A stretch of DNA of 64,000 nt. Source: Cryptomeria japonica. Taxonomy: Eukaryota; Streptophyta; Pinopsida; Cupressales; Cupressaceae. The translations under genes and the position numbers were made by a program. Of the stretch, positions 1-11,716 are shown one piece after another (the stretch's first letter is position 1; every line of letters begins with the position of its first letter). The DNA lies in assembly GCF_030272615.1 (NCBI RefSeq), contig NC_081410.1:191291619-191355618 (forward strand). Reading direction: 5' to 3'. The notes beneath the pieces are model-generated. The model saw nothing but the letters and a program-made list of their open reading frames with translations, did not search any database and was not told the origin of the DNA.

Positions 1-1
1 G

Positions 2-337
2 AAACTTCTAGAGGTAGTATTATATGAATATTTGAGTGATGCAGAGCAGCTGCAGGCTCTTCTTAAGGCTCTAAAAGATCATGCTTCTAAGATAGAAGCA
101 ACAATTTTGAGGGGTGTAAAGAAGAGAGTAGAGGAAAAGAGAACAAATGAGATAGTATGTAGGTGTGCAAATGTACACATCTAGTTAAAGGATGGTATCT
201 ATGTATTTGAGAAGACTATGGATGTAGTGGTAGTGAACCAATTTTGTGATCTACAAGTGGTATCCACTAAGGAAATCAAAGATTGGACAGGTAATGTGGA
301 GGCACAAATTGTACAATTTGTTTTGCAAAATATTTGA
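2..337 (+). pseudogene. Coding-like fragment of unknown gene, cut by the window edge
   Basis: A plus-strand frame is open from the window edge for about 60 codons, meets a TAG at 182-184, and continues in the same frame for about 50 more codons to a TGA near 335. The translation is lysine- and glutamate-rich with regular leucines, so it reads like a helical or coiled-coil protein rather than random sequence. A second coding-like stretch in another frame follows to about 500, suggesting an indel. I do not recognise the family. The 5' part lies outside the window. It may be the end of an accessory ORF of a retroelement. Confidence 0.3.
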
Positions 338-500
338 AGAAAGATGTTGTTAGCAGTAGGGAGAAATTGGGGAAGTCATACTTAGAGTTATATGTACTCA
401 ATAATTAGAGAGAGGAGATAAAGAAACAATTTGGATTCCTAAGAGATGTAGTGGATCTAAAGCTCACCAGTTTGGTGAAGTTATTTGAAGACTCTTAGAA

Positions 501-1601
501 CCTAGATAGATCTTAAAATCATGTTTCATGTGAGCTACAAACAGGTGGAGGATCTTCTATTGAAGATTGAATGTCAATGTGTATTATTGGCCTTTGTGGG
601 AGATGAATGGAAAACTACATGGTTGCAACTTAAGATTATATGACATATGAGAATTATGTCTACTACTTTGCAAGGTGTATGAGCCCTTGCTAATAAGCAT
701 GGGGGCTTCAACCACTAGGCAATATGATATCACTTGCGTTCATATTGGGGGGTTTGATATCCCAAAAATCCAAAGCAATATATCGCAGATATATTAAGGA
801 CATAAGGGTTTTATAAATTTCTATCCTGAATACGAATATTTGAAGGTATTTTCTATTCGTCAAATGTTAGAAGTAGGGGTTGGACATAGGACTTCCACAT
901 GTGTCACCATTGGTGGATCATGGGAATCAAAAATTCAAAAGCATTAGCTATAACAAGATTTCATCGATGGTCATCCCTTCTAATATGTGCCTCCATGTAT
1001 AGATCTTCAAGTCGGCAAGATGAGATTTGAACTTTACTAGAACTGAGAATTTCACCGGCGATTTTCATTTTTTTGAGTATATTTCACTTAGAAGTAGGGG
1101 CAAAAAGTGAGAACAATTTGAACATAGCCACAAATTAGTTGCACGAAGGACAAGTTGGATGCAGTAAATGCATATTTGAATTTAAATAATATTCATTTTG
1201 AGTCAAATTGTGTTTATTTAGAAGGTGGGAAGTAAACCTCATGGAAACCTTCAACTTCAAGCCCTTATCAAGATTTACAGTCAAAGAGGAACGAGGAACA
1301 ATACATAATCAGGTATTTAGAAAAAATTTGTTCCCCTCCATTTAACTATTATTCTCATTTATATGTTTTTATTGAGTAATGTTGACCATGGAAAGCACTA
1401 TTACGTTTGTGAAAATAATTAGTAAACTAGGGTGAAGAACACATGAAGAACCATTATTTTATTTATAATCAAGAGCTAGTGATTACTGCTTATAGTTTAC
1501 AATATCTAACAATACCAATAGAAAAACACTAGAAAAAATGCCCATAAGTGAGTATGGAGATCTCAAATAGAGAAAAAGAAACTATTACAACAACATAATA
1601 T
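501..1601. other. No gene seen
   Basis: AT-rich sequence with no frame longer than about 60 codons and no recognised motif. Confidence 0.4.
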
Positions 1602-1857
1602 ATTAGAAAACTATAAAGCTTTTTTTGCATAAGTGCTACCATAAGGGGGCAACTCCCATATGTTCAAAAATAGACTAAAATGAAGGGAGATGACAATATG
1701 TCCTAGGACCTAAGTTGGACTATGCAAAACCTAGCCTAAAGTGACATGAATTTTGAAACAAAGACATTCAATGTTTTGACACACATTAGAAAACTATAAA
1801 GCTTTTTTTGCATAAGTGCTACCATAAGGGGGCAACTCCCATATGTTCAAAAATAGA
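1602..1857 (+). repeat. Exact 73-bp direct duplication
   Basis: The 73 bases at 1602-1674 recur without any difference I can see at 1785-1857, separated by 110 bp. A third, partial echo (catatgttcaaaaa) starts near 1868. Identical copies in otherwise decayed DNA indicate a recent local duplication. Confidence 0.8.
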
Positions 1858-1984
1858 GAACAAGTACACATATGTTCAAAAAAGAGGGGGGACACCACAG
1901 GGACACATGGGGGATCATTGATAAGAGAGGGGACATAGGGGTGATTAGTGATATAGATAACTAGTCCCCTTTCCAATCCCTTTC

Positions 1985-2430
1985 AACCTTTCTACGATCT
2001 CCGCAGGAAACAAATCATCATTAGCATTCATGAAGGCCTCAAACTCATCCAAGTTTTATTTCTGGCCTACCCCAACTTTGAATAACTTCCATGCCTTATC
2101 CATTTTGGTCTTTCTTCCTTATACATTAAGATCAAAAAAACCAAGCATGATCTTTGACTATGGCTTAATCTCAAGGGTCTCCAGTGTATTCTTCATACCT
2201 TGATCATTCTCCTCCTTCACTATGCGATGCACAATATTATAGGCATCAAGGGCATATCCCAAAGTCTGGACGATAGGGGAGAACAAGTTCTCCTTAACAA
2301 TTTCATTCTATACATGCTCGTTAGCTCAGAATTCCATCCCTAAGATGTTTATCACAGATATCTCCTCATCTTTTTGTTTGTTGAATAGGCGGGAAATCTT
2401 CTCCTCTGGGGATTCTTTGAGATTGTCCAT
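1985..2430 (-). pseudogene. Relic of an unknown gene, one frame with five stops
   Basis: Reading leftward from an ATG at 2430, one minus-strand frame runs about 149 codons to near 1985 without an indel but with five in-frame stops (TGA, TAG, TAG, TAA, TAA). All five could arise from TGG, CAG or CAA by a single C-to-T or G-to-A change. Between the stops the translation is hydrophilic and helical, for example MDNLKESPEEKISRLF near the start and DEFEAFMNANDDLFPAEIVE near the end. Its lysine- and glutamate-rich character resembles the decayed minus-strand gene at 11717-15058, but I cannot show homology by eye. No function can be assigned. Confidence 0.45.
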
Positions 2431-3578
2431 GCATACACACAAATACTTAACACCAAAGGAGTTTTCCATTTTCTATACATAGTCTTGATGAAGGGATCAC
2501 TGCTTTATAGCATTTATATCCTAACGATAGAAACAAATCTCAAAAAAAATCTTTTTGGGATTTTTTTCTGAAATTATTACCCAAATATTTAGTTTGTTGT
2601 AAATAATTGTCATTTTGTTAAAAAGGATGAGACCCTTTCATCCATCTACCACCTGTCATGTTCAAACCTACATTTTGTACCTTTGAATGCAAAAAATAGA
2701 TACGATTGGATAATTCAATCAATTACTTTTCAGTTTTGGCAAAAAATCAACTCATCAAGTTCTAATGTAATCTTTGTTTTATCCTTTATGTGGCCTCTCA
2801 AATTGTAGACTTTACTGACAAAATGGAGATTTGCAATCTTATGGAATACAATTGCAATTCCATGTGAAGTCATGCCATTCTGTCCAAGTAATGAATGTTG
2901 GTTTACACTTATCTGAAACTAGAAGATCTCATAAATCATGCCTCGATAACCCCAATTGGAATAGTAAGGAAAATAAATAGTTCCTTGGGGCAGTTGCCAA
3001 GAAAAACAAACACCTTCATTGACTCTTAATTTTTCCCATTTCTAAATTAACCCCTTCATGTGTAAATTTGACTTTCTTTTTTGATTTAGTTACAGATGCA
3101 CCAGGATGAAAGTACACATCATTTCATAGCAATATTACAACCATAATTTTGAATTTTTTATTATAATTTTATCCATTACTTAACCAACTGATAGGTACAT
3201 GTGGAAAATAATGTAGATGGATCCAATTGTACATATGGAATATTTAATTGTTACTGATGAAGAAAATTTTGTTGTTGGCATAGTCATTTGTTGAAAAGGT
3301 TGTACACTTGCTGACATCCATCATGAAATTGTGATGATGAACTCATTGAATATCCTTTCAATTCTATCAGTAGGTTTGGGCATCCTTTAAATATAAAGCA
3401 ATAACTAAAAAGGAAAGATACAACAACACTTATAGGCATTAAGAGGAAATATGACATAGTTTATGTTGGTACAGTTGAGTCAAATATAGTGGAAAGTACA
3501 CCAAAACCTCAACATAATAGAGAGAGTGTGGAGGTAGGTATGCATTAATAGCCAAGAGTTAGAGATGGGTATGAGTCA
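2431..3578. other. No gene seen
   Basis: AT-rich intergenic sequence. No repeat or open frame of note. Confidence 0.4.
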
Positions 3579-6500
3579 GTGGAACAAACTAAAGTTGTTG
3601 ATCTTGATCTTGATATATTGGCATCTTGGAATAAGAAAGTGAATATTTTAATGGAAAATTACTCTCAAAGTATAGCAAAAAAGGGAGAACCTAAAAAAAA
3701 GGTCCATTGTGAAAGTTGTGGCATTGATTATGGAATAGGGGAAGTATCCATGGCAACATGAACAATTTGTAACTTCAGAAATAATCATATGAAAACAATG
3801 TCCCATCAATGTCACATTTTAATGGAGGGAAATGGTGAAAATCATTCAAGTAACATAGAAAAGTAGACAACAGTGGTTAGAGATCAATTTGAGATTGATC
3901 AAGCAATTAAACTTCTAGATGATTTCAATAAGACACAAGAGCCTAATCTTTTCAAGGTGGTGGAAGAAACGCTTGCAGGCTATGAGGATAAGAAAAAAGT
4001 AAGAGTGGAATGTACTTGATGCAATAAATGGTTTTGTTTGGTGGCAATAAGAGGTAATATTGTTCGTTCTCTAAATGAACACGTGAAATAAAGAAGCACA
4101 CCACTGCTACTAATGAGGATTCACAATTAAAGGTCTTTCATCACCATTGATGTTGCAATTTTGGGGGTATTGGTATTCCCATATTAATAGAAATGGAGAG
4201 AGATTAGACACAAACATCCTAATGGATGATCAAAGGGGTGGTAAATTATGGGCCATAGAGAAGAAGAACAAGATGATGTTATGTTATGAGGGTAATGAAT
4301 ATTGTATTGATGGCACATATAGGCATATTCATTGCAAGAGGGATTCTAAAATGGTGATCTCATTTGAATCATTGACATGTAGCTTTTGTAAGATGATTCC
4401 AGAATGTGATGACTTTAGGAGATGTTTATATCATGAATCAAAATGTGTCAATAAAAGACATGGGAGGGATACAAGGAGAGGGAGAAGACTAGACTATTTG
4501 ACTCAAAATGAACTCAAAATAGCTGCTAGGGTTTCAAATGCTAGCCAAAGATCAACAATGTAAGCTCTTTGGTGGGAAAAGACAAAGGTTGCTATACTCT
4601 TTGTTAGAATCAGATCTTTAAAGGAGAAGTTGTTTGAATCGACTGAAAGGAAGGATTTGTTTAGGTTTTTCAAGGATGTGTGTGAGGCACATAAACAAGG
4701 AAAATTACAAGGTAAAGATCTAGTTTGGGATTTTGTCAATGATATCTTTTACAACTTGATGCATCCAAAGGCAGGGAGAAGGTATAGTACATCCATTGAA
4801 TCCCTTTATAAGATGATCAAGTTATAGGGAGGTCCTAGATTACATAGCTCTATTCGCTTGAATTTGGATGGTCCTTCAATTTCTACAACTTTGAGGTAAG
4901 TTAGAAAGTCATTGGCATACATCCTGAGGGAGCACAAATACATTTTTGGGGTAGTACTAAAAGTGTATGCTTCTTATAAAACCAAACAAGGTATAGATGG
5001 CCCAATTCTTGTCTACCTTGCTGAGGATTGAACTATTGTGAGAAAGTATGTTAGGTGGGTAGAAAAAAGTGATGCATTGGTGGGTTTTTGTGGTAATAAA
5101 GAAGAACATCAATGCCAATCACATTCCTTGGTGACAGTTGGTGAGGGAGTTGCAGGATATGATATCATAACAGATTCTTTTAAGAACAATGTTATTGGCC
5201 ACTATGCATGTGTTCTTTTTGCAAACCCTTTACATGAAAATCTTCCTCGTTTGGTTGTGGTTGCTCATCCAACATTCAATAGGTTTAATGCAAATTTTGT
5301 TCATCAACAATGGGAAAGAATATAATTTTTATGGAAGAGACATGTGGAAAATAATTTGGGACCTATTGTTGGTCATTCCTCAAATGGGGATGGTAAAAGA
5401 AGACAACTTATGTTGATGGACTATTGTTCAACAGAAGGTATTCAATATCAAATTCCTTGGGAAGGGTGGAGACTAAGTGGGTTTTCCAATGGTTGTAATG
5501 TGACAAGATTGCATGACCAAGATTACATCCACATCGACAAAAAGCTAGCGAATCCTTTATTTAGCGGTCGACAAGATTTTATTTTAAGAGAAGTGTTGAT
5601 AAGTTTTAATCATGTTAGGATGGTTTATAACACTTTTAAAGTGGATGATCACAAGCATAAAAGTTAAAATATAGAGAGGATGGATCGACAAAATTGGGGT
5701 TCAGCAATTTCTTTGAGGCCTGTTCAAAGTTGTTTGAAAGAGATGAGAAGCACATCCACTAGGAGGGTAGAGAGGACACTAGTTACAAAGACATATATAT
5801 GATTATTGTTGACTACATTGACATTTTTATGTCTCATAGTTTGACTCTTTGTGAAATAGTGTGAAACTCTTCAGAAGTTCATCATTTCTTCATGTTGGCT
5901 ATGAAAAGAATATCAGTAGAGAGGCATATCAAGATGTGAAAATTTCTTACCAATTTGTAGTTTTTTTGTTGATATTGTTTCAAGATCAATATATCTCACT
6001 TGCCATGTATTTTACACTTGACTGGGTCAGATGTATATGAGAACTTCTTTAGCTAAGTTGGTGGGATGGTTGGAGCAGAAAGGGCTATGATTTCAACAAC
6101 TTGCTTCATGTCATTGGAACCCTAAATAGAGTTGTAGAAGAAGAATCAAATCCCCAAGGGAGTCATTTTAATAAATCTCAAAAGAGGCAAGAAAGTATCT
6201 GGAATAGATTGCACCAAGAAAGGATACAAAATGTTAACATATTATCAGAGTATGATTCAATATCTATAGATGATAAAATTATAGAAGCCCTCAAGATAGG
6301 ATTGAAGGATGCACATGAAATCTTATCATCTCTTGGCATGTGATCGGAGAATCCCACAAAATATTCTTGGTGGGTTAAACCATGGATGGAGGACAAAAAT
6401 TATACAATATTCCAAGATGTGGATGCAGTAGCTGGTGACTCTCCACCAACTCATTCCAACTCTATATTACAATCTATGTCTTCAGTGGCACACAATCATG

Positions 6501-7133
6501 GTGAATTGAAAATAATGGAAAGTGATTGGAGGCATGAGTTAGATGTAATTTTAGATTCTATTGATGAAAATGTAAAACAACCTATAAAACTAGTGGTAGA
6601 TCTTGATAGTAAGGCTATGTTCAAAGCTTGCTTGGTTAGTCAGTTGAATGGAAATCTAACATTATCCAAAGATAGGTTGACTAAAGTAAGGAATGGGGTC
6701 TACTTTAGGTGAGATGAGAGGGCCCCACAAAATGGTGTTTCCATTAGCTTTGGAATTGGATTAGATTGCAAGGTTTTTTTTTGAGAGCAATTCAATACCT
6801 CCCATTGAACATACTACAAGAAGAGGTGTTTCTCAAAGTACAAGACAAGGTGGTTCTTGTGGAACCTGGTACATTGGAAGTGTTCAAAGAATACATATGA
6901 AGGATGGTAATAGGGCGTTTGATTACCATAATGGAATTGACCTTTTTGATAGGTTATAAGGCTTTGAGCTTCAACTATGTTGGTACATTAGAATGAAGGG
7001 GAAACACATGTACAAGTATGATTTGTCAGATCATGATTTTGTGGAACTTGATTCTATCATAGCAACAGCCAACTTATCTTATAATGCTAGGAATGATACA
7101 TACAAATTAGAAGAAAGAGATCACAATTTTTTT
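3579..7133 (+). pseudogene. Decayed large transposon-like gene of unassigned family
   Basis: Five open pieces between 4147 and 5667 lie in one frame, broken only by stops (ends at 4563, 4827, about 5031, 5325, 5667). After a frameshift two more pieces (6101-6343, 6386-6712) share a second frame, and a third frame carries coding-like sequence from 6783 to about 7133. An upstream piece at 3579-3761 has a Cys-x2-Cys pair (HCESCGIDYG). Central motifs include LVYLAED near 5015, DALVGFCGNKEEHQC near 5070, HYACVLFANPLHENLPRLVV near 5200, GPIVGHSSNGDGKRRQL near 5362 and HDQDYIHIDKKLANPL near 5514. This layout resembles large uncharacterised transposon-like proteins scattered through plants and invertebrates (my recollection, not a search). 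The conserved Asp, Glu and His residues suggest an enzyme, but the family is not assigned. Many stops show it is dead. Confidence 0.55.
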
Positions 7134-8363
7134 TAGATTTTATTAAAAATATGAACAAGGTGTATTTTCAAAACATTCTACTTTCTTCTTCACTATGTAA
7201 TCACATATGTTAGATTGTTTAAATTTTTTTTTTTTTATCAAATCTAATATTGGTTTTATACTTTTTGGCTTCAGGTGCAGTGAATATTCCTGATGGTGAA
7301 TGTTTGTGATAACTCAACCAATTTGTTGCTACCTACTTCTTGGTATAAGTTTCTTTCACCAGCCATTCATATTTTGTAGTGAAATGAAATTGGAGAAAAG
7401 ATAAAATATGTGATAAATGAAATTTCAATACAAATTTGGGTCTCAGATGGTGATCCAAATGTTCAGGTACATGGGTTGATGAAAATTAATGTCATTCATA
7501 ATGTCAATGGGGTTATGAAATCAAATTTAAAGATGTTAGAAGGTCATCAATCAAACAACTTGGCACGATGTATGCTCTATACAACTCTATAGACTCATAT
7601 TTGCATTATTTAAAATTAGGGCAATGCCCTCTATGAACTTGAATGAGACCAATTAGGTTGTCCCATTACAAGTTGATTGTTGGTGTTAATAGTTGAAGGT
7701 AGATGCGAGTTTGTCTAGCCCTCTATTATACCATTAATTTGTATCCTATTTCAAATTTGCATAATAATAAATAAATTGATAAATTGTAGAATCTTCCTCA
7801 TCAATTTTGTTGTCCTCATTTTTGGATTTTCAAAAATGTGACAACCCCTACAAATTTTTGCTCAAAATGTATCATTTTTGTCTCCAAGGCACCTTTTACG
7901 AGGTGAAAAACTATTATTTGTTAGTGCCAAATCATTGGGGGTGTCTTTTCCATCATTGTCCAAATTTTGGTGAGTTTTTGTCTTCTTTTTCCTAGTTTTT
8001 TGTGCAATTTTGGGTTTCAAAGCAGTCACTGCAGGTTGAAGATTTTACTTTTAAGGAACACTTCTCAAGGCATGTTTTGCTTTTTGTTGAACTGGGTTGA
8101 TCTTCTGTCCATCCTCGATCTGTATTTCAAATTTCATCATGTTTCGAGTTTGTTTGCTATGTCTTTCCTTCAATTTCGGGTTTTTTCTTCCTAACTGCAG
8201 GTGGGAAATTTTCCTTTGATTGCAAGTTTTATTTTCTCTTGTTTTAGTGTTGTAGGGAAATTTTAAAACAATTACAAGTGCACTTTATTTAAAACTTGTC
8301 ACTTCTAACTTACTTTTTAGTTCCCCCCTTGCTTTTTATGTCTTTTAAGTCATTGTAGGAACT
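7134..8363. other. AT-rich region without a gene
   Basis: Possible last traces of the upstream pseudogene reach about 7590. The rest is T-rich and has only short chance frames. Confidence 0.4.
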
Positions 8364-8625
8364 TTTTGGACAAATTGTAAGTGAATTTAAAATTATAATT
8401 TTAAAAAGAACTTGTAATTTCTTTTAAAAGTTCCTACTTAAGTGATTTTAAGTTGTAAAAGGGATTTTATTTCCCTATTACAAGTCTTTTTGAGTTTTGG
8501 ATAAATTGCAAGTGAATTTAAAATTATAAGTTTAAAAAGAACTAGTAATTTCTTTTAAAAGTTCCTACCTAAGTGATTTTAAGTTGTAATAGGGATTTTA
8601 TTTTCCTATTAAAAGTCTTTTTGAG
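8364..8625 (+). repeat. Tandem duplication, 131-bp unit
   Basis: Two copies lie head to tail at 8364-8494 and 8495-8625, each beginning ttttgga(c/t)aaattg(t/c)aagtg. They differ by scattered substitutions. Confidence 0.75.
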
Positions 8626-8757
8626 TTTTTTAAGTCTTTCTTTAAGTTGTGTTATTTTTAAACTTGCAATGGGGATTTTATTTCCCTATTACAAGTCTTT
8701 ATGTTCCTTTATATTTTTTAAACTTGTAATGGGGATTTTTTTTTCCTATTACAAGTT
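8450..8757 (+). repeat. Four related hairpin units (TTGTAATRGGGA / TCCCTATTACAA)
   Basis: Units near 8450-8484, 8580-8615, 8661-8695 and 8721-8755 each hold an imperfect inverted repeat: CTTGTAAT-GGGA, a T-rich loop, then TCCC-ATTACAAG. The last two units are 60 bp apart. Stem arms are about 12 bp. Confidence 0.6.
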
Positions 8758-10206
8758 GTTTTGCTCTTTTTTTTTTGTCATTTCTTCCCTAAAACCCGAA
8801 TTTGCCCAAGTGAAAGAAAAAAGTGAAGTAATTAAAATGTGTAAAGGGGTTTTAAAAACTTGATTGCATCTTTGGAGGGTATATTTTGCTTGTAGTTGGA
8901 GATGAAGCACCCAATTTGCACATTTTCTCCCACAAATCCATTTTTTGTGGCTTTCTTCCCCAAAATTCGTCTAACATTCATGTAAAATCATTGAGAATCA
9001 ATGTTGGTTGCCACGTTTTTCACCAAAAATGGATTGGGCAAACACGTAAGGCATTTTTTGCTGGATCTTTTCACATTTTGGGTGCTCCTTTTTCTGCCAT
9101 TGTTGTCACATTTTGTATCCAACATTAATGCAAAGTGTTTGGCATTGAACATGAGTCTTCTTTCCATGTCATTGTTGAAGAAGGACGTTGAATCAAAATC
9201 CATTTTTGGCTGCTAAGGGTTTTCAACATATCTATTTATAGAGCATTTCATTCTTCCCAAGCTCATTTGTTTTGTTCTAGGGCCTTTGACCAAGAAAGGA
9301 TTCGGGTTTCTAAGTGATCTTCCCAAATGAATAAGTTCTTTGAATGCAATTTGTAAATTTGCATGATTTTCCCCTCTTTCAGATTTTTCCCATTTATTTA
9401 ATTTCGGGTTTTACAAAGCTGATTACAAGTTGAAGTTTTTCCCTTTCCAAAGTTGTCAAGTTGAAAATGTGTCTTTCCTTGTCACATAAAGTTTGCCATT
9501 ACCAATCAAAATCATTCTTTCCATTTTTCCCTCATGTCAAAACCCCATTTCATTCATTCATTGCATACCTTCATTCATTTTTTCCATTTAAAGTCTACTT
9601 GTAGTTAGCCTTCCAAAACCCAAAATTGGTCCAAAATGCACTCAACAAACACTTGAAAATGAGTCTTAAAGGTCCAATTAGAAGTGCAAACTTGTGGTTA
9701 CCAATTACACATATGAAGTTGCATGTTTGTCCTCCATAATTGCAAGTTAATGCTCTTGTTTTTCCACACATATAATGCAGTCCTCAAAACCCGAAATTCA
9801 CTTGTCAACCCATTTTTGCATCAATTTATCCCTTCCTATGTCAGTGTTGTTTGCACACACGACCTACCAAATCAATGGATTAAGGCACGAGCCTCATTTT
9901 GCAAGCATATTTCAAGATTGGAGGATGATATAAAGAAGAGATACAACAACAATTCATGGATGCAAATTATAGAATGCTTTCAAGACAAATATGGTCATGA
10001 CATGAAAATAGGAAGGTAGCCCTTTCCCTCTTGAAAATCTAGTACTACCCCAAGCAAGAAGATAAGGTTGAAGTTTATTGGCCAAGGACACAAAGATCAT
10101 TAAGGATGAAATTTTCTGTTTCATTTCAAGATGTCTTCACCAATCTAGAATACTTCAAGTTCTAGCATCCTGAAGCGGCACAAAGATCATCACAGACAAA
10201 GGATGA
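8758..10206. other. AT-rich region, at most a short coding-like stretch at its end
   Basis: Mostly T-rich non-coding sequence. A plus-strand frame at 9723-10019 looks coding-like over its last 55 codons (LPNQWIKARASFCKHISRLE and onward), just before a putative LTR. It could be the last codons of an old retroelement. No family recognised. Confidence 0.3.
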
Positions 10207-11300
10207 TGTAGTTGGAGTGTAATTTTATTTTGACAAGTTACATGTAATGTCAAAAATTGTAATTGCAAGTGTCACTTTTACTTGCATTTTGTAAAATGTA
10301 ATTACATGTAAAGCAACTACAAGTTGAGTTCCATTAGGACTGTAGTTGGGATAGCTCATGATGGTTGAGATAATTTCTCAAGTTAGTTAGGATCCTCCCA
10401 CTTTTTTCTCAAGGTTCCTCTATTATAAATACTTGAGGGGATCTATTGTAATTTGAATCTTCTAGCAATGCAACAAAACTCTGCCAGTTTGTATTTACAC
10501 TCCAAGACTTTAAGCTTAGTTGTAAATCAGATTGCAGTCAATTAAAAGAGGCAAATTGCTTTAAAAATTTATGTTGATTCAAGGTGTTATGTGATGACAT
10601 TTTATGGAGATTGATTGTGAGTTTTGAGGTGTTATACAAGAGGGATTCAAGCTCAAATGTGCAGACTTTGAGTTGCTTATTGTGTTTGGAATTTCCGATT
10701 GTTTTTAAGATTTGATATTGTAGACTTTGAGTTGCTTAGTGTGTTTGGAATTTCAGATTGTTTTTAAGATTTGATATTGTAGACTTTGAGTTGCTCGTCA
10801 CGTTTGAAACTATTGTAGGATGCTCACACAAAGGGGTAACTTACAGACTTTGTGCTACTTTTATTTTCTATGTTTGTGCATAAGAGGTGCATCATGTGGT
10901 TAGACTTTGAGTTGCTACATATTGTGCTTAGTTACCAGAAAATCATCTACAAAGGTTGATAGGAGAATAAACAATTAAAGACTTTGAGCTTTCTTTTTGT
11001 TTTCCTGTCTTGGGGAAGTGACGAAGGTCTTTGTGCCTTCATGGAAACTTTGCTTCCCTTTATGTTCCAAAAATCCTACAAAAAAGTCTCATTTCTGTAT
11101 TTGTTTCCAATTGCTATTATTTTTCCAGTGAAGAGAAAAGAGTATAGTTTTTTCTTGAAAAAAGAAGAAAGATTGTTGTCCCATCCATATTAGATTAGTT
11201 TAGTTTGTAGATAGGGGAAGTCTTCCCTAAATTAGGAGAGTGTCATACTCACATACTGTGGCTGAAACCACAATTTTGCACATCCCCCAAGTGTACAAAA
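10207..11300 (+). mobile_element. Putative LTR (solo or 3' remnant), right end unresolved
   Basis: A block begins TGTAGTTGGAGTG at 10207 and has a TATA-like tattataaat at 10421-10430, as expected of a plus-oriented LTR promoter. It is followed by a U5-like stretch with a 59-bp tandem repeat. No second copy lies in the window and I found no clear target duplication, so this is inference from TG start, TATA position and composition. Confidence 0.35.
10663..10840 (+). repeat. 59-bp tandem repeat built on AGACTTTGAGTTGCT
   Basis: Copies start at 10663, 10722 and 10781 with a spacing of exactly 59 bp. The first two units are nearly identical; the third is cut short. Diverged copies of the core recur near 10901 and 10979. 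Confidence 0.8.
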
Positions 11301-11716
11301 TTTTTAACAAACAAATTTCTTGTCTTTACTTAAGAATCACTATAAGTAATGTCTACCTTTTTGCAATATAATTACAAAATTAATTTTTTTCCTTGAAATA
11401 AACCTACAATTCATACTACACATTCACAATTGATTGTGAAGACAAATTAATGCACCATAGACACATCCATTCATATAAGTAAACACATAAAATAGGAGAC
11501 AATATGAATTTGCTTGTAGTTATTTCATTCAACTCAATTGTGTATACAATTTCATAAAGCACTAAAGAGTCTGCAACATCTTCTATTATCAAAAAGCTCA
11601 AACACAATACATTCTACTTTCCCAAGAGAATTTTTAGAACAACTTGTAGATGGCCTTGAATTCCTTTTTTATAATGACAAAGGAGCTAAACAAGCTTTGT
11701 GCCATTTATACATGTT
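11301..11716. other. No gene seen
   Basis: AT-rich spacer between the putative LTR and the 3' end of the minus-strand pseudogene. Confidence 0.4.
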
